A stretch of DNA of 64,000 nt from positions 1 to 64,000 of the forward strand of contig CAZDUO010000008.1 in assembly GCA_964508655.1 (NCBI GenBank). The letters are read 5' to 3'. This document shows, piece after piece, positions 34,370 to 43,270 of this stretch. The stretch's first letter is position 1. Each line of letters begins with the position of its first letter. Source of the stretch: VBAS01 sp964508655. GTDB taxonomy: Bacteria > Bacteroidota > Bacteroidia > Chitinophagales > Chitinophagaceae. The translations under genes and the position numbers were made by a program. A model generated the notes under the pieces. The model did not search any database. It was not told the origin of the DNA and saw nothing but the letters and a program-made list of their open reading frames with translations.

Positions 34370-35491
34370 TTATTCAGCCGGAATCCATTTAATGCAAACC
34401 GGCTTTGGCACACGAACTCTTGTACCGGTATCGGTGAGCAGTCCTGTTTTATGGTCAATTTTAAAAATTACAATCTCATCGTCGTCCTGGTTGGCCACCA
34501 GCAGAAAGTTGCCGGAAGGATCGAAATTGAAATTGCGGGGCTTTTTACCCAGCGTGGATTGATAATTTACCCAGCTCAGTTCACCGGTTGCCGCATTCAC
34601 ACTAAAAATTCCAATCGTGTTACTTTCGCCGCGGTTGCTGCAGTATAAAAATTTCCCGTCGGGCGACACATGAATGTCGGCGCTGCCTACATCGCCCATA
34701 TAATCACGCGGCAGGCCGGAAATATTTTGCAGCAGGCTGAGATAGCCGTCCTTTTCTATTTTATAAACAGAAACAGAGCCGGTGAGTTCTTCCATGAGGT
34801 AGGCAAATTTTCCATTAGGATGAATATCGAGATGGCGGGGCCCTGCGCCTGCCTCTGTCATCACAAACGGCATGGCCGCCTCTTTCAGTTTCCCGGTTTT
34901 ACTGTCAAAAGAATAAATCATCACTTTATCCATGCCAAGGTCGGGCACATACAAAGTTTTATTGTTTTTGCCCAGCACAGTGGCATGCACATGAGCAGCC
35001 TCCTGCCGATCGGTATTCACACTGCTGCCTTCATGTAACACCGTATCGGTGGCTTTGCCCAGCGAGCCGTCCTGCAGCACGGGGTACACAGCTATTGTAC
35101 CACTGCTGTAATTTCCCACTATCACCCATTTCCCGGTTTTATCAACTGTGATATAGCAGGGATGCCTGCCATGCGATGGCTGCTGGTTTAATTGCTTAAG
35201 CCTGCCATCGGTTTTATTGAATGAGAAAGATGTCACCTCTCCGGGATCATCTTCATTCACAGCATATACAAATTTTTTATCAGGCGAAACAGCAAGAAAG
35301 GAGGGGTTGGATGATTTTGCCGTGCTGATAAAACGGCACTCGCCGGTTTCGGAGTTGAATTTATAAACATACACAGCTTCGCTGTTGCCGGAAGTGTATG
35401 TGCCAATCAGCAGGTACTGCTCTTTGCTGCTTTGTGCAAACAAAAAAACAGTGGCCTGGACCAGCAACAGGGTAAAACTTGTTTTTATCAT
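34370..35491 (-). CDS. Secreted lactonase family (YbhE-like) propeller protein
   Basis: A 373-residue seven-bladed propeller of the 6-phosphogluconolactonase (Pgl/YbhE-like) family with a signal peptide (MIKTSFTLLLVQATVFLFAQ). Blade signatures include 'SFLAVSPDKKFVYAVNEDDPG', 'AHVHATVLGKNNKTLYVPDLGMDKVMIYSFD', 'GPRHLDIHPNGKFAYLMEE' and 'DIHVSPDGKFLYCSNRGE'. The signal peptide argues against the cytoplasmic pentose-phosphate role; exported relatives are probably lactonases for other sugars. It sits 8 bases before the dehydratase gene, which does not clearly explain its job. Confidence 0.88.
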   Translation of the reverse strand: MIKTSFTLLLVQATVFLFAQSSKEQYLLIGTYTSGNSEAVYVYKFNSETGECRFISTAKSSNPSFLAVSPDKKFVYAVNEDDPGEVTSFSFNKTDGRLKQLNQQPSHGRHPCYITVDKTGKWVIVGNYSSGTIAVYPVLQDGSLGKATDTVLHEGSSVNTDRQEAAHVHATVLGKNNKTLYVPDLGMDKVMIYSFDSKTGKLKEAAMPFVMTEAGAGPRHLDIHPNGKFAYLMEELTGSVSVYKIEKDGYLSLLQNISGLPRDYMGDVGSADIHVSPDGKFLYCSNRGESNTIGIFSVNAATGELSWVNYQSTLGKKPRNFNFDPSGNFLLVANQDDDEIVIFKIDHKTGLLTDTGTRVRVPKPVCIKWIPAE

Positions 35492-35502
35492 GTAAAATAA
35501 TT

Positions 35503-36369
35503 CTACGGTTTTAGTGATGCAGCATATTGTGCCAGGGTAGTGGTGGGTTTGCCCAAATCAAGCCAGGTTTTTTTACTTTCAAATTTTTCGGGATACCTGT
35601 TCAGGGCTTCCATTATATGCCACACATAATTCATGCGCTGGTTCAGCAGGCCCAGGAGTTTCAGCGGCGCCAGCGGCGCCTTCATTATTTTCAACGGGCT
35701 TTTATAATTTTCACAAAAAACTTTTGCTGCTTCGGCAAAAGTGAATGGCTCCGGTCCCTGTACGGTATATTCCTGGTTATTATCTCCGGCTTTTTTCATG
35801 GCCCATGCCACCTGCATGCCATAATCTTTGCCGGCAATAAACCACATTGGCGCTTCTGATTTACCCGCCAGCATCATGCGGTTGCCCTGCAGCATCTGCC
35901 TGTCCAGGGTTTCCATAAAGGTGGATGGATAAAAAATGCTGTACAGCAAACCCGACGTTTTAATCATGTCCACTGCCTGTTGCCGTACATCAAATGCCCA
36001 CCATTGAAAACCGTTCATGCCCTGGTAGTTTTTTATTAGCGAAGAAAGAAAAACAATGCGGCGGATGCCGGTGTTATTAGCTGCCGTGATTATATTTTGT
36101 AATCCTTCTCTTTCGGTTAATGGCTGGCCGGGCTTTGCTGTTTGAGTAATATTTAGATTCAGGTACACAATTTCATTTTCCTGCATGGCCTGTTGAAGCG
36201 AGGCGGAATCAAACACATCACCTTTTATTACAGGGGAATTCGGAAAAAGTTTTTTGAGTTTTTCAGTATCCCTGCCCAATAGCGATACATCAAATCCCGC
36301 CCTGATAAGCTCAAGTGTTACCGGCTTGCCCAGCATGCCTGATGCTCCGATGACCAGAATCTTATTCAT
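35503..36369 (-). CDS. NmrA-like NAD(P)-binding protein
   Basis: A soluble 288-residue atypical short-chain dehydrogenase. The dinucleotide loop is at the extreme N-terminus ('ILVIGASGMLGKPVTLELIRAGFDVSLLGRD'), followed by 'VKGDVFDSASLQQAMQENEIVYLNLN' and 'FLSSLIKNYQGMNGFQWWAFD'. No Tyr-x-x-x-Lys catalytic pair is evident, so it is either an NmrA-type redox sensor/regulator or a reductase of unknown substrate. First gene of a three-gene minus unit. Confidence 0.85.
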   Translation of the reverse strand: MNKILVIGASGMLGKPVTLELIRAGFDVSLLGRDTEKLKKLFPNSPVIKGDVFDSASLQQAMQENEIVYLNLNITQTAKPGQPLTEREGLQNIITAANNTGIRRIVFLSSLIKNYQGMNGFQWWAFDVRQQAVDMIKTSGLLYSIFYPSTFMETLDRQMLQGNRMMLAGKSEAPMWFIAGKDYGMQVAWAMKKAGDNNQEYTVQGPEPFTFAEAAKVFCENYKSPLKIMKAPLAPLKLLGLLNQRMNYVWHIMEALNRYPEKFESKKTWLDLGKPTTTLAQYAASLKP

Positions 36370-36577
36370 GAGATTTTTTTTTGAGGAGAAATATTACCTT
36401 CCGGCTTCGAAAGCTCTAAGTTAAGTATCGGCAAGGAGTTATGAGCCAATATTTTCACCGGTGGTCATTTTCAACAGGTGTTTTTCAATACCGGCAAATT
36501 CGCAGTAATCTGCTTGTGTTTTCCCCTAAAAATTTCTATTTTGTCTTTTGCTTTTACCCGGTTGCCGGGCCAATATC

Positions 36578-38158
36578 ATGAAAATCCATCCACAAGGTCC
36601 ACGTCCGACCAGCACAGGTGAAAAATCGCCTCACCTTTCAACAGGTGGCGGAATTTTTGCAAAACAAATCCCCAGTAATGCTTCAGGCAAAGGCAACGAT
36701 CAATTTACTTCCGGCAACACTGTTGTTTACAATTATGCCGGTCTTTTGCCTGCACTAAAATTAAAAATTCTTTCATTGACTGCTGCGGTTCGCAACCATT
36801 GTTTCAGATTTATTGAAATTATCAGGACGCTGGGGTTTACCGCCGGTATGGATGAATATGAAAAAAGAAAACTGGGCATCTTCAACCAGGTAAATCTTTT
36901 CCAGTTTTGCGCCGGTTTGCTGGTGCCGGTTATTTTAATTGTAAATGAAGCCAGGCTGGATTTCTTTTCAGCATTTGTCATCATTTCGCCGCCGCTCATC
37001 AGCCTGCTGGTGCTGTATCTTAACTCGATGTGGCGGCAGGCAGCAGCGCTGATTTCTTATTTTGTCTTATATCCCTTTTTTACCAGCCTGGCCTATATCA
37101 ATGGGCTTGATATGGGTGTGGAGCTCTTCTTTGTGCTTTATGGCATCCTGTCGGTGTTTTTTCTGAAAGATTTAAGCCATATCATTTTCAGCATTGCTTT
37201 TAATATGGTCAATTACTTTATGCTTGCCGTGGTGCTGAGCACTTACCGATACTCACTTGAAACCAATTTCAGGTTCTTTTACCTGTTCAACCAGTTGCTG
37301 GCTATCGGTTTTATTTTTTACGGACTGTACCTGATAAAAAAAGAAAATGCCGATTACCAGTATGGTATCCTGCATACCAATGAAGAACTGAAACGGATGA
37401 ATGATGAAATAATCCGCCAGAAAGAGGAGATAGCTGAAAAAGCCCGGCAACTGGAGCAGCAGGCTATCCGGCTGAATGAAATGGATGCTTTTAAAAACAG
37501 GCTCTTTTCCATTGTATCACACGACCTGAAAGCGCCGCTGTATGCCATGCGCAATTTGTTTACCGATATACAGGAAAACAGGATTCCGGCCACAGTAATG
37601 AGTAACCTGCTTCCGCAGGTGGTAAAAGATATGAACTATGTGACGGGTCTTACCGACAACCTGCTTCACTGGGCAAAAAGCCAGATGCAAACTGCAAGCA
37701 TTAATCCGCAATTGCTTGATTTGTCAGCATTGATTGATGAAACGGTAAAGCAGCAGCGGTTGCAGGCGGAATTAAAAGAAATAAAAATCAGCGGCAATGT
37801 TTCAGAAGGTCTGTTTGTGATTGCCGACAGGGATATGATAAGCCTGGTGCTTCGTAACCTGCTGTCCAATGCCATAAAATTTTCTCCGCATAACAGCGGT
37901 ATTACTGTTGGTGCAAATGAAATGGACAGTAACGTAGAAGTATTTGTAACCGATTCAGGGGCGGGCATCAGCCCCGAAGCGCTGGAAAAAATAAGGAGCC
38001 ATAATTATTACAGCACAAAAGGCACAGCCAATGAATCGGGCACAGGGCTTGGCCTGATGCTGGTAAAAGAATTCCTGGAGAAAAACGAAGGGCAGCTGCA
38101 CATTGAAAGCCGGTCGGGCCAGGGAAGCATTTTTTCCTTCACACTTCCCAAAGCGTAA
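36578..38158 (+). CDS. Membrane sensor histidine kinase
   Basis: 526 residues if it begins at the ATG at 36578. The order is a multi-helix membrane sensor (about 100-265), a coiled coil ('EELKRMNDEIIRQKEEIAEKARQLEQQAIRLNEMDAFKNR'), HisKA with phospho-His in 'LFSIVSHDLKAPLYAMRN', and HATPase_c ('LLSNAIKFSP', 'DSGAGISPEALEKI', 'GTGLGLMLVKEFLEKN'). The first ~50 residues (HPQGPRPTSTGEKSPHLSTGG) are low complexity and coincide with a DNA palindrome, so the true start may be further in, up to the ATG at 36848. No response regulator is adjacent. The stop is 2 bases from the opposite purC stop. Confidence 0.87.
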   Translation: MKIHPQGPRPTSTGEKSPHLSTGGGIFAKQIPSNASGKGNDQFTSGNTVVYNYAGLLPALKLKILSLTAAVRNHCFRFIEIIRTLGFTAGMDEYEKRKLGIFNQVNLFQFCAGLLVPVILIVNEARLDFFSAFVIISPPLISLLVLYLNSMWRQAAALISYFVLYPFFTSLAYINGLDMGVELFFVLYGILSVFFLKDLSHIIFSIAFNMVNYFMLAVVLSTYRYSLETNFRFFYLFNQLLAIGFIFYGLYLIKKENADYQYGILHTNEELKRMNDEIIRQKEEIAEKARQLEQQAIRLNEMDAFKNRLFSIVSHDLKAPLYAMRNLFTDIQENRIPATVMSNLLPQVVKDMNYVTGLTDNLLHWAKSQMQTASINPQLLDLSALIDETVKQQRLQAELKEIKISGNVSEGLFVIADRDMISLVLRNLLSNAIKFSPHNSGITVGANEMDSNVEVFVTDSGAGISPEALEKIRSHNYYSTKGTANESGTGLGLMLVKEFLEKNEGQLHIESRSGQGSIFSFTLPKA

Positions 38159-38160
38159 AT

Positions 38161-39093
38161 TTAAAAGCCTGTATGTTTTTTCAACGACGTGGTAATGTTT
38201 GTATACGTTTCTTCTTCACTTAATCTTTGCGGAACAAATTTTTCACCCGTCACTTTTTCATACAGCTCAATATACCGCAGCGAAATCTGCTGCACCCATT
38301 CAGCTGTCATCTGCGGCACGGTTTGTCCTTCTTTACCCATAAAATTATTGGCAATGAGCCATTCCCTGACAAACTCCTTGCTGAGCTGTTGCTGTCTTTC
38401 GCCTTTTGCCTGCCGCTCCTCAAAACCATCAGCATAAAAGTAGCGTGACGAATCGGGTGTATGCACTTCATCCATCAGGTAAATGGTATTGCCGATTTTT
38501 CCAAACTCATACTTGGTATCGGCCAGTATCAACCCCCTTTTGGCTGCTATGGCTTTACCCCTTTCAAATAGCTGCAATGCATAGCGGCAGAGCGTTTCCC
38601 ACTCGGTTTGTGTAGCCAACCCTTTTGCAATGATTTCTTCGGGAGAAATATCTTCATCATGCCCGCCTTCAGCTTTGGTGGAAGGAGTGATAATAGGCGT
38701 GGGGAAAAAATCATTTTCTTTTAATCCATCCGGCATATCCCCGCCACAAAGTTGCCGCTTACCGGCGCTGTATGTTCGCCATGCATGACCCACCAGGTTG
38801 CCACGAACCACCATTTCAATTCTGAAGGGTGAACATCTTTTTCCCAGTGAAGCATCAGGCGCAGGCACATCCACCAGCCAGTTGGGGCAAATATCTTTTG
38901 TTTCATTCAGCATATAGGCGGCCACCTGGTTCAGCACTTGCCCTTTATATGGAATCGGACGGGGAAGTATAACATCGAAAGCGGAAATGCGGTCAGAAGC
39001 AATCATCAGCACCCATTGGCTTCCGATATAATAAACATCCCTTACTTTTCCCCGGTAAAAACCGGTTTGACCGGGAAACTGATAATCTGCCAT
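38161..39093 (-). CDS. purC: SAICAR synthase
   Basis: A soluble 310-residue phosphoribosylaminoimidazole-succinocarboxamide synthase that joins CAIR and aspartate with ATP in purine synthesis. Motifs: 'YRGKVRDVYYIGSQWVLMIASDRISAFD', 'IEMVVRGNLVGHAWRTYSAGKRQLCG', 'GLILADTKYEFGK' and 'DEVHTPDSSRYFYADGF'. The length fits the longer yeast-like form (about 300) used in Bacteroidota rather than the ~240-residue form. A near-consensus -7 box lies just upstream (39098-39105). purM at 47474 is the other purine gene in the window. Confidence 0.96.
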   Translation of the reverse strand: MADYQFPGQTGFYRGKVRDVYYIGSQWVLMIASDRISAFDVILPRPIPYKGQVLNQVAAYMLNETKDICPNWLVDVPAPDASLGKRCSPFRIEMVVRGNLVGHAWRTYSAGKRQLCGGDMPDGLKENDFFPTPIITPSTKAEGGHDEDISPEEIIAKGLATQTEWETLCRYALQLFERGKAIAAKRGLILADTKYEFGKIGNTIYLMDEVHTPDSSRYFYADGFEERQAKGERQQQLSKEFVREWLIANNFMGKEGQTVPQMTAEWVQQISLRYIELYEKVTGEKFVPQRLSEEETYTNITTSLKKHTGF

Positions 39094-39243
39094 TGCCCGA
39101 AAGTATTATGCAAAAAAAAAATTACCCAATCAGCGGCTGGTCAAGATTTCAACAACTTATCCTTAGAGTCTAAAAATTAGATTTTTAGAAACAAATTACA
39201 ATTCTTATTTTTCCGTTACATTTTAAAACCAAAATTATCTTGT

Positions 39244-42153
39244 ATGAGAAAAAGCCTGCGCTTTACAGCTGCTTGCCTGTTAACTATTTTGTTATCACTT
39301 TATGTAAAGGCACAGACTGTAACTATAAGCGGAACTGTCCGAAATGCCACTTCGAAGGAAGGCGTACCCGCTGTATCAGTTACCATCAAGGGAACCGTAC
39401 TGGGTACTTATACTGATGATAAAGGATCTTTTTCCATAACTACTTCCACCAAATTACCATTTACTTTAGTATTCAGCTCAATAGGGTTTGAAACTAAAGA
39501 AGTAAATGTAACAGGCACCACCGAATCATTGGAAGTAGAACTTGTGTCTGTATCAACCCTTGGCCAGGAGGTGGTAGTGGCTGCAGCCCGCACACAGCAG
39601 CGCATAATTGATGCACCGGTAACCGTGGAAAGATTAAGCTCTTCGGCGCTCCGCAATTCGCCTCTCCCTAATTATTATGAAGCGCTGGCTAACCTCAAAG
39701 GCGTGGATATGCATACTGCAAGTCTTACTTTCCGCACCGTTACCACCCGCGGTTTTGTAAGCAGTGGCAATACCCGTTTCAATCAATTGATTGATGGCAT
39801 GGATAACCAGGCGCCGGGTCTTAATTTCTCGGTAGGTAATATTGTTGGCCTTACCGAACTGGATGTTGATAACATGGAGTTGCTGTCGGGTGCATCGTCG
39901 GCGTTATATGGTTCAGGCGGCATGAACGGCACGCTCCTCATCACCAGTAAAAATCCATTTAAATACCAGGGGCTGAGTTTTACTGCCAAGCAGGGCATTA
40001 TGCATGCCAATGACAAGGAAATGGGCGTATCGCCATATTATGATTGGACCATGCGCTGGGCCAAGGCAATAAACAATAAAGTAGCTTTTAAATTTACCTG
40101 GCAACTGGTAAAAGCGAATGATTGGGAAGCCAATGACTACCGCAATGTAAGCCGGACAAGCGTACTCAGCCAGCTGAAAGGCGGCGACCGCACTACCGAT
40201 CCGAATTATGACGGCATCAACGTGTATGGCGATGAAACCAGCGCCAATATTTTCCTCGTGGCAAACCTGATACAGGAAAATTTCAGGCAGGGAATAGCCA
40301 CAGCCACGGGTGGTGCAATACCGAACATTGTGGCTCTTCTTAATTCTGCCATACCGGCCAATGCCACACAGGCAATGCGAAATGCCGTGTATGCTACATT
40401 CCCTTCGGCATTGCAACCCACTCTTGCCCAACTGGATCCTTTTTACTGGGGTTTGCGACAAAACTGGATTTCGCAAACCGCTACCGTTTCAAGAACCGGC
40501 TATAAAGAAAGAGACCTGGTAGATTATGGTACACTGAATTTTAAATTTACTGCTGCTGCGCATTACAAAATCACACCGGGCATTGAAGCATCATGGAATA
40601 CTTACTGGGGCACAGGAACCACCGTGTACACAGGCGCCGACCGTTATTCTTTACGCAATTTTAAAATGGCACAGCACCGCGTTGAAATCAAACATAAGAA
40701 CTGGTTCGTACGCGGCTACACTACTCAGGAAAATGCCGGCGAAGCCTACCAGGCCACCGCACTCGGCCGGCTGATGCAGGAAGCCTTCAGCCCCAGCGCC
40801 ACTGTATGGTACCCTACTTATATCGGCAATTACCTGGGTTATAAAAATACACTGGTAAATTCCGGCCAGGCTCCTAATGATGCCAATGCACATGATTTTG
40901 CAAGAGCGGCCGCCGATGCCAACAGGCCATTGCCGGGTTCAGCTGCTTTCAATGCCTCAAAAGAAGCCTTACGAAAGGCAGCTATTGGCCAGGGAGGTTC
41001 AAAATTTCTTGACCGCTCAGACCTATGGTCGGGTGAAGGTCAATTGAACTTTTCCGATGTACTCGATTTCTCAGATAAACTGGAAGTGATTACCGGCGTA
41101 CAGTGGAAACAATGGGTGATGAATTCATCAGGAACCATTTTTGCTGACAGCGCCGGCACTATCAACATAAGCGAAGCAGGCGGATATGTGCAACTAAAGA
41201 AAAAATTCTTTGATGATTTTCTTACCCTCACCGGTGCCGTGCGGTATGACAAGCAGACAAACTTCGACGGCCGCTGGACGCCCCGGTTTACCGCCACTTT
41301 GCGGGTAGCAAAAGACAATAATATCCGGCTTTCATTCCAGACCGCTTACCGCTTCCCCACCAACCAGGACCAGTACATTGACCTGTTTACCGGCTCAGTT
41401 ACTTTAATTGGCGCATTACCGGAGTTTATCACCCGTTATGGATTAAATACCGGTACTTATACGGCTGAGTCAGTAACTGCAGCAAGAGCAGCCTTCAATC
41501 CCAGCCTGCTGGCGCCTTCAGTTTTCAGAACGGTAAAGCCGGAAACCGTTGCTTCGGGTGAAATCGGGTATAAGGGAGTAATTGCAAAAAGACTGTTTGT
41601 TGATGTTTACGGTTATTACAGCCGCTACAAAGATTTCTTTGCAAGGGTGGCTGTGGTAAAAGCGGCCACGCCAACCGCAGCGCTGAATCCGTTTACTTCA
41701 TCTAACTATTCATATATTCAAAACAGTACTGACGAAGTAAAGGCCATTGGCTGGGGCCTCAGCGCCGAATACCAGCTGCCGAGAGGATTTGTGGCCGGCG
41801 GCAATTTATTTTCTGATAAATTGCGAGACCTTAGCCCGGGCTTTATCAGCTTTTTTAATGCCCCCGAATACCGCTGGAACCTGAGCCTTCGAAACGATAA
41901 TGTGTGGAAGAACATCGGGTTTAATGTTATTGTGAAATGGCAGGATCATAACTATTACGAAGGAACTTTCGTAACCGGGACATTGCCTTCTTTTACATGG
42001 GTAGATGGTCAGATTTCATACCGCATACCAAAAACAAAAAGCATTTTCAGAATCGGCGGCAGCAACCTGGGCAATGCCTACTACAGAACCGGCTTTGGAA
42101 GCCCCTATGTGGGCGGCCTGTACTATGTAAGCTATGGGTATAATATTTATTAA
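39244..42153 (+). CDS. TonB-dependent receptor with carboxypeptidase-like N-domain
   Basis: A 969-residue outer-membrane receptor with a signal peptide (MRKSLRFTAACLLTILLSLYVKAQ). The carboxypeptidase regulatory-like domain is at about 26-110 ('ISGTVRNATSKEGVPAVSVTIKGT'). The plug domain follows ('QQRIIDAPVTVERLSS', 'NVKG'-like 'NLKGVDMHTASLTFRTVTTRGF', 'ELLSGASSALYGSGGMNGTLLI'), then a 22-strand-type barrel ending 'YYVSYGYNIY'. No SusD-type gene is next to it, so it is a stand-alone receptor; the ligand is unknown. It ends at a strong terminator (42172-42203). Confidence 0.94.
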   Translation: MRKSLRFTAACLLTILLSLYVKAQTVTISGTVRNATSKEGVPAVSVTIKGTVLGTYTDDKGSFSITTSTKLPFTLVFSSIGFETKEVNVTGTTESLEVELVSVSTLGQEVVVAAARTQQRIIDAPVTVERLSSSALRNSPLPNYYEALANLKGVDMHTASLTFRTVTTRGFVSSGNTRFNQLIDGMDNQAPGLNFSVGNIVGLTELDVDNMELLSGASSALYGSGGMNGTLLITSKNPFKYQGLSFTAKQGIMHANDKEMGVSPYYDWTMRWAKAINNKVAFKFTWQLVKANDWEANDYRNVSRTSVLSQLKGGDRTTDPNYDGINVYGDETSANIFLVANLIQENFRQGIATATGGAIPNIVALLNSAIPANATQAMRNAVYATFPSALQPTLAQLDPFYWGLRQNWISQTATVSRTGYKERDLVDYGTLNFKFTAAAHYKITPGIEASWNTYWGTGTTVYTGADRYSLRNFKMAQHRVEIKHKNWFVRGYTTQENAGEAYQATALGRLMQEAFSPSATVWYPTYIGNYLGYKNTLVNSGQAPNDANAHDFARAAADANRPLPGSAAFNASKEALRKAAIGQGGSKFLDRSDLWSGEGQLNFSDVLDFSDKLEVITGVQWKQWVMNSSGTIFADSAGTINISEAGGYVQLKKKFFDDFLTLTGAVRYDKQTNFDGRWTPRFTATLRVAKDNNIRLSFQTAYRFPTNQDQYIDLFTGSVTLIGALPEFITRYGLNTGTYTAESVTAARAAFNPSLLAPSVFRTVKPETVASGEIGYKGVIAKRLFVDVYGYYSRYKDFFARVAVVKAATPTAALNPFTSSNYSYIQNSTDEVKAIGWGLSAEYQLPRGFVAGGNLFSDKLRDLSPGFISFFNAPEYRWNLSLRNDNVWKNIGFNVIVKWQDHNYYEGTFVTGTLPSFTWVDGQISYRIPKTKSIFRIGGSNLGNAYYRTGFGSPYVGGLYYVSYGYNIY

Positions 42154-42171
42154 ACCAAAACTGGCTGACGG

Positions 42172-42203
42172 AAAAACGGCTCCAACATAAAGGAGCCGTT
42201 TTT
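42172..42203. terminator. Bidirectional rho-independent terminator
   Basis: aaaaacggctcc (42172-42183) pairs with ggagccgttttt (42192-42203), with an 8-base loop, between convergent genes. Confidence 0.88.
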
Positions 42204-42216
42204 GTTTTTAATAATA

Positions 42217-43143
42217 TTAACTGAGCTTGCAGCTGGCTGTGCCTATGCGGATGCCATTATGATAAATGATGAGTTTATAAATTCCTTTTTCAAAAATATC
42301 CGGCTCCAGGTTGAAATTTAATCGGAGGGCTTCACCTTTGTGGTATTGGAAACGAATCTTCCGGGTATATTTTTTCTTTCCTTCAAGGCGGGTATCGAAG
42401 CTGCCGGTGTCCCATTGGTCGGCGCTCAATGTTTTTCCTGAAGGATCAGTAACAACAACTATTACTTCAGCATTTTGAAAATCATACAGGTTGTTCTTTA
42501 CAATTAATGATGCTGCCAGTTTTTCTGCCAGTTGCTGATTTGTGGTTGCCACCTCCCTGTTATCCGGAAGACGGTAATAGGCGGCGAATTTTATTTCAGA
42601 GGCAATAAAGGGTGGCGGTTCGGTTGGCTTTTTCGGTTCAGGCGTTTTTTTCTCTTTTTCAGTCTGCAATTTTTGCCTGCGCAAGTTTACTTCAGCGTTT
42701 AACCCCGTTACAATATCGCTCAACACTCTTTTTTCATAAGCAAAAGCGGTATCCTTAGTTTCAAAGCTTTCGATTTTATCCTGTAGTATTTTAAGCTTTT
42801 GGTTTATCCTGGCTATATCAGCCTGTGAAAGGTTTTTGTTTTTCAGCAGGCCGCTTATTTCACTTCGAAGATTGCTTAGCTCCGACAGTTGGTTTCTCAT
42901 GGCACTTTCACCGGTCGTGCCTGCAGAGTCCTTCAACGCTTTTTCCTTGTCAAGTTGCTCCAGCGTATGCAAATAGAACCTGCGCAATGAATCAGCAATG
43001 GCTTCGGCAATTGCCACAGAATCATTTGCTGCCTCCCGGTTATTCACTGATGAATAACGGCTTTTGTCATAAATGTGAAAAATCCAGGTAATCACAAGGC
43101 CAGCGGCAAGCACTAACAACAACAACGATTTGCTATCCCTCAT
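42217..43143 (-). CDS. Membrane-anchored coiled-coil protein (paralogue 1)
   Basis: A 308-residue protein from the ATG at 43143 (MRDSKSLLLLVLAAGLVITWIF). One membrane helix is followed by a long coiled coil (about 45-165; 'NQLSELSNLRSEISGLLKNKNLSQADIARINQKLKILQDKI'), a Pro/Lys linker ('KKTPEPKKPTEPPP') and a beta-rich C-terminal domain ending 'GIYKLIIYHNGIRIGTASCKLS'. The same plan and end are found in the upstream gene at 43271-44245. Function unknown; the layout suggests a periplasmic structural or scaffold protein. A TTG nine bases upstream of this ATG is in frame but less likely. Confidence 0.78.
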   Translation of the reverse strand: MRDSKSLLLLVLAAGLVITWIFHIYDKSRYSSVNNREAANDSVAIAEAIADSLRRFYLHTLEQLDKEKALKDSAGTTGESAMRNQLSELSNLRSEISGLLKNKNLSQADIARINQKLKILQDKIESFETKDTAFAYEKRVLSDIVTGLNAEVNLRRQKLQTEKEKKTPEPKKPTEPPPFIASEIKFAAYYRLPDNREVATTNQQLAEKLAASLIVKNNLYDFQNAEVIVVVTDPSGKTLSADQWDTGSFDTRLEGKKKYTRKIRFQYHKGEALRLNFNLEPDIFEKGIYKLIIYHNGIRIGTASCKLS

Positions 43144-43213
43144 GGCATACAAGCTAAATAATTATTGAAAGCAGATAACCGGTATAAAACAAATTGTGGA
43201 AAACCTGTAAAAT

Positions 43214-43250
43214 AAAAAAACCGCCCGGTAATGCCGAAGCGGTTTTTTTT
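43214..43250 (-). terminator. Rho-independent terminator after the second coiled-coil gene
   Basis: aaaaaaaccgc (43214-43224) pairs with gcggtttttttt (43239-43250) downstream of the stop at 43271, on the minus strand, separating the two paralogues. Confidence 0.8.
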
Positions 43251-43270
43251 GACGGATGAAAAATATTTTT

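Noticed and set aside
39244..42153. SusC of a SusCD polysaccharide locus
   Set aside because: There is no SusD-like lipoprotein or glycan-degrading gene beside it; the next genes are coiled-coil proteins.
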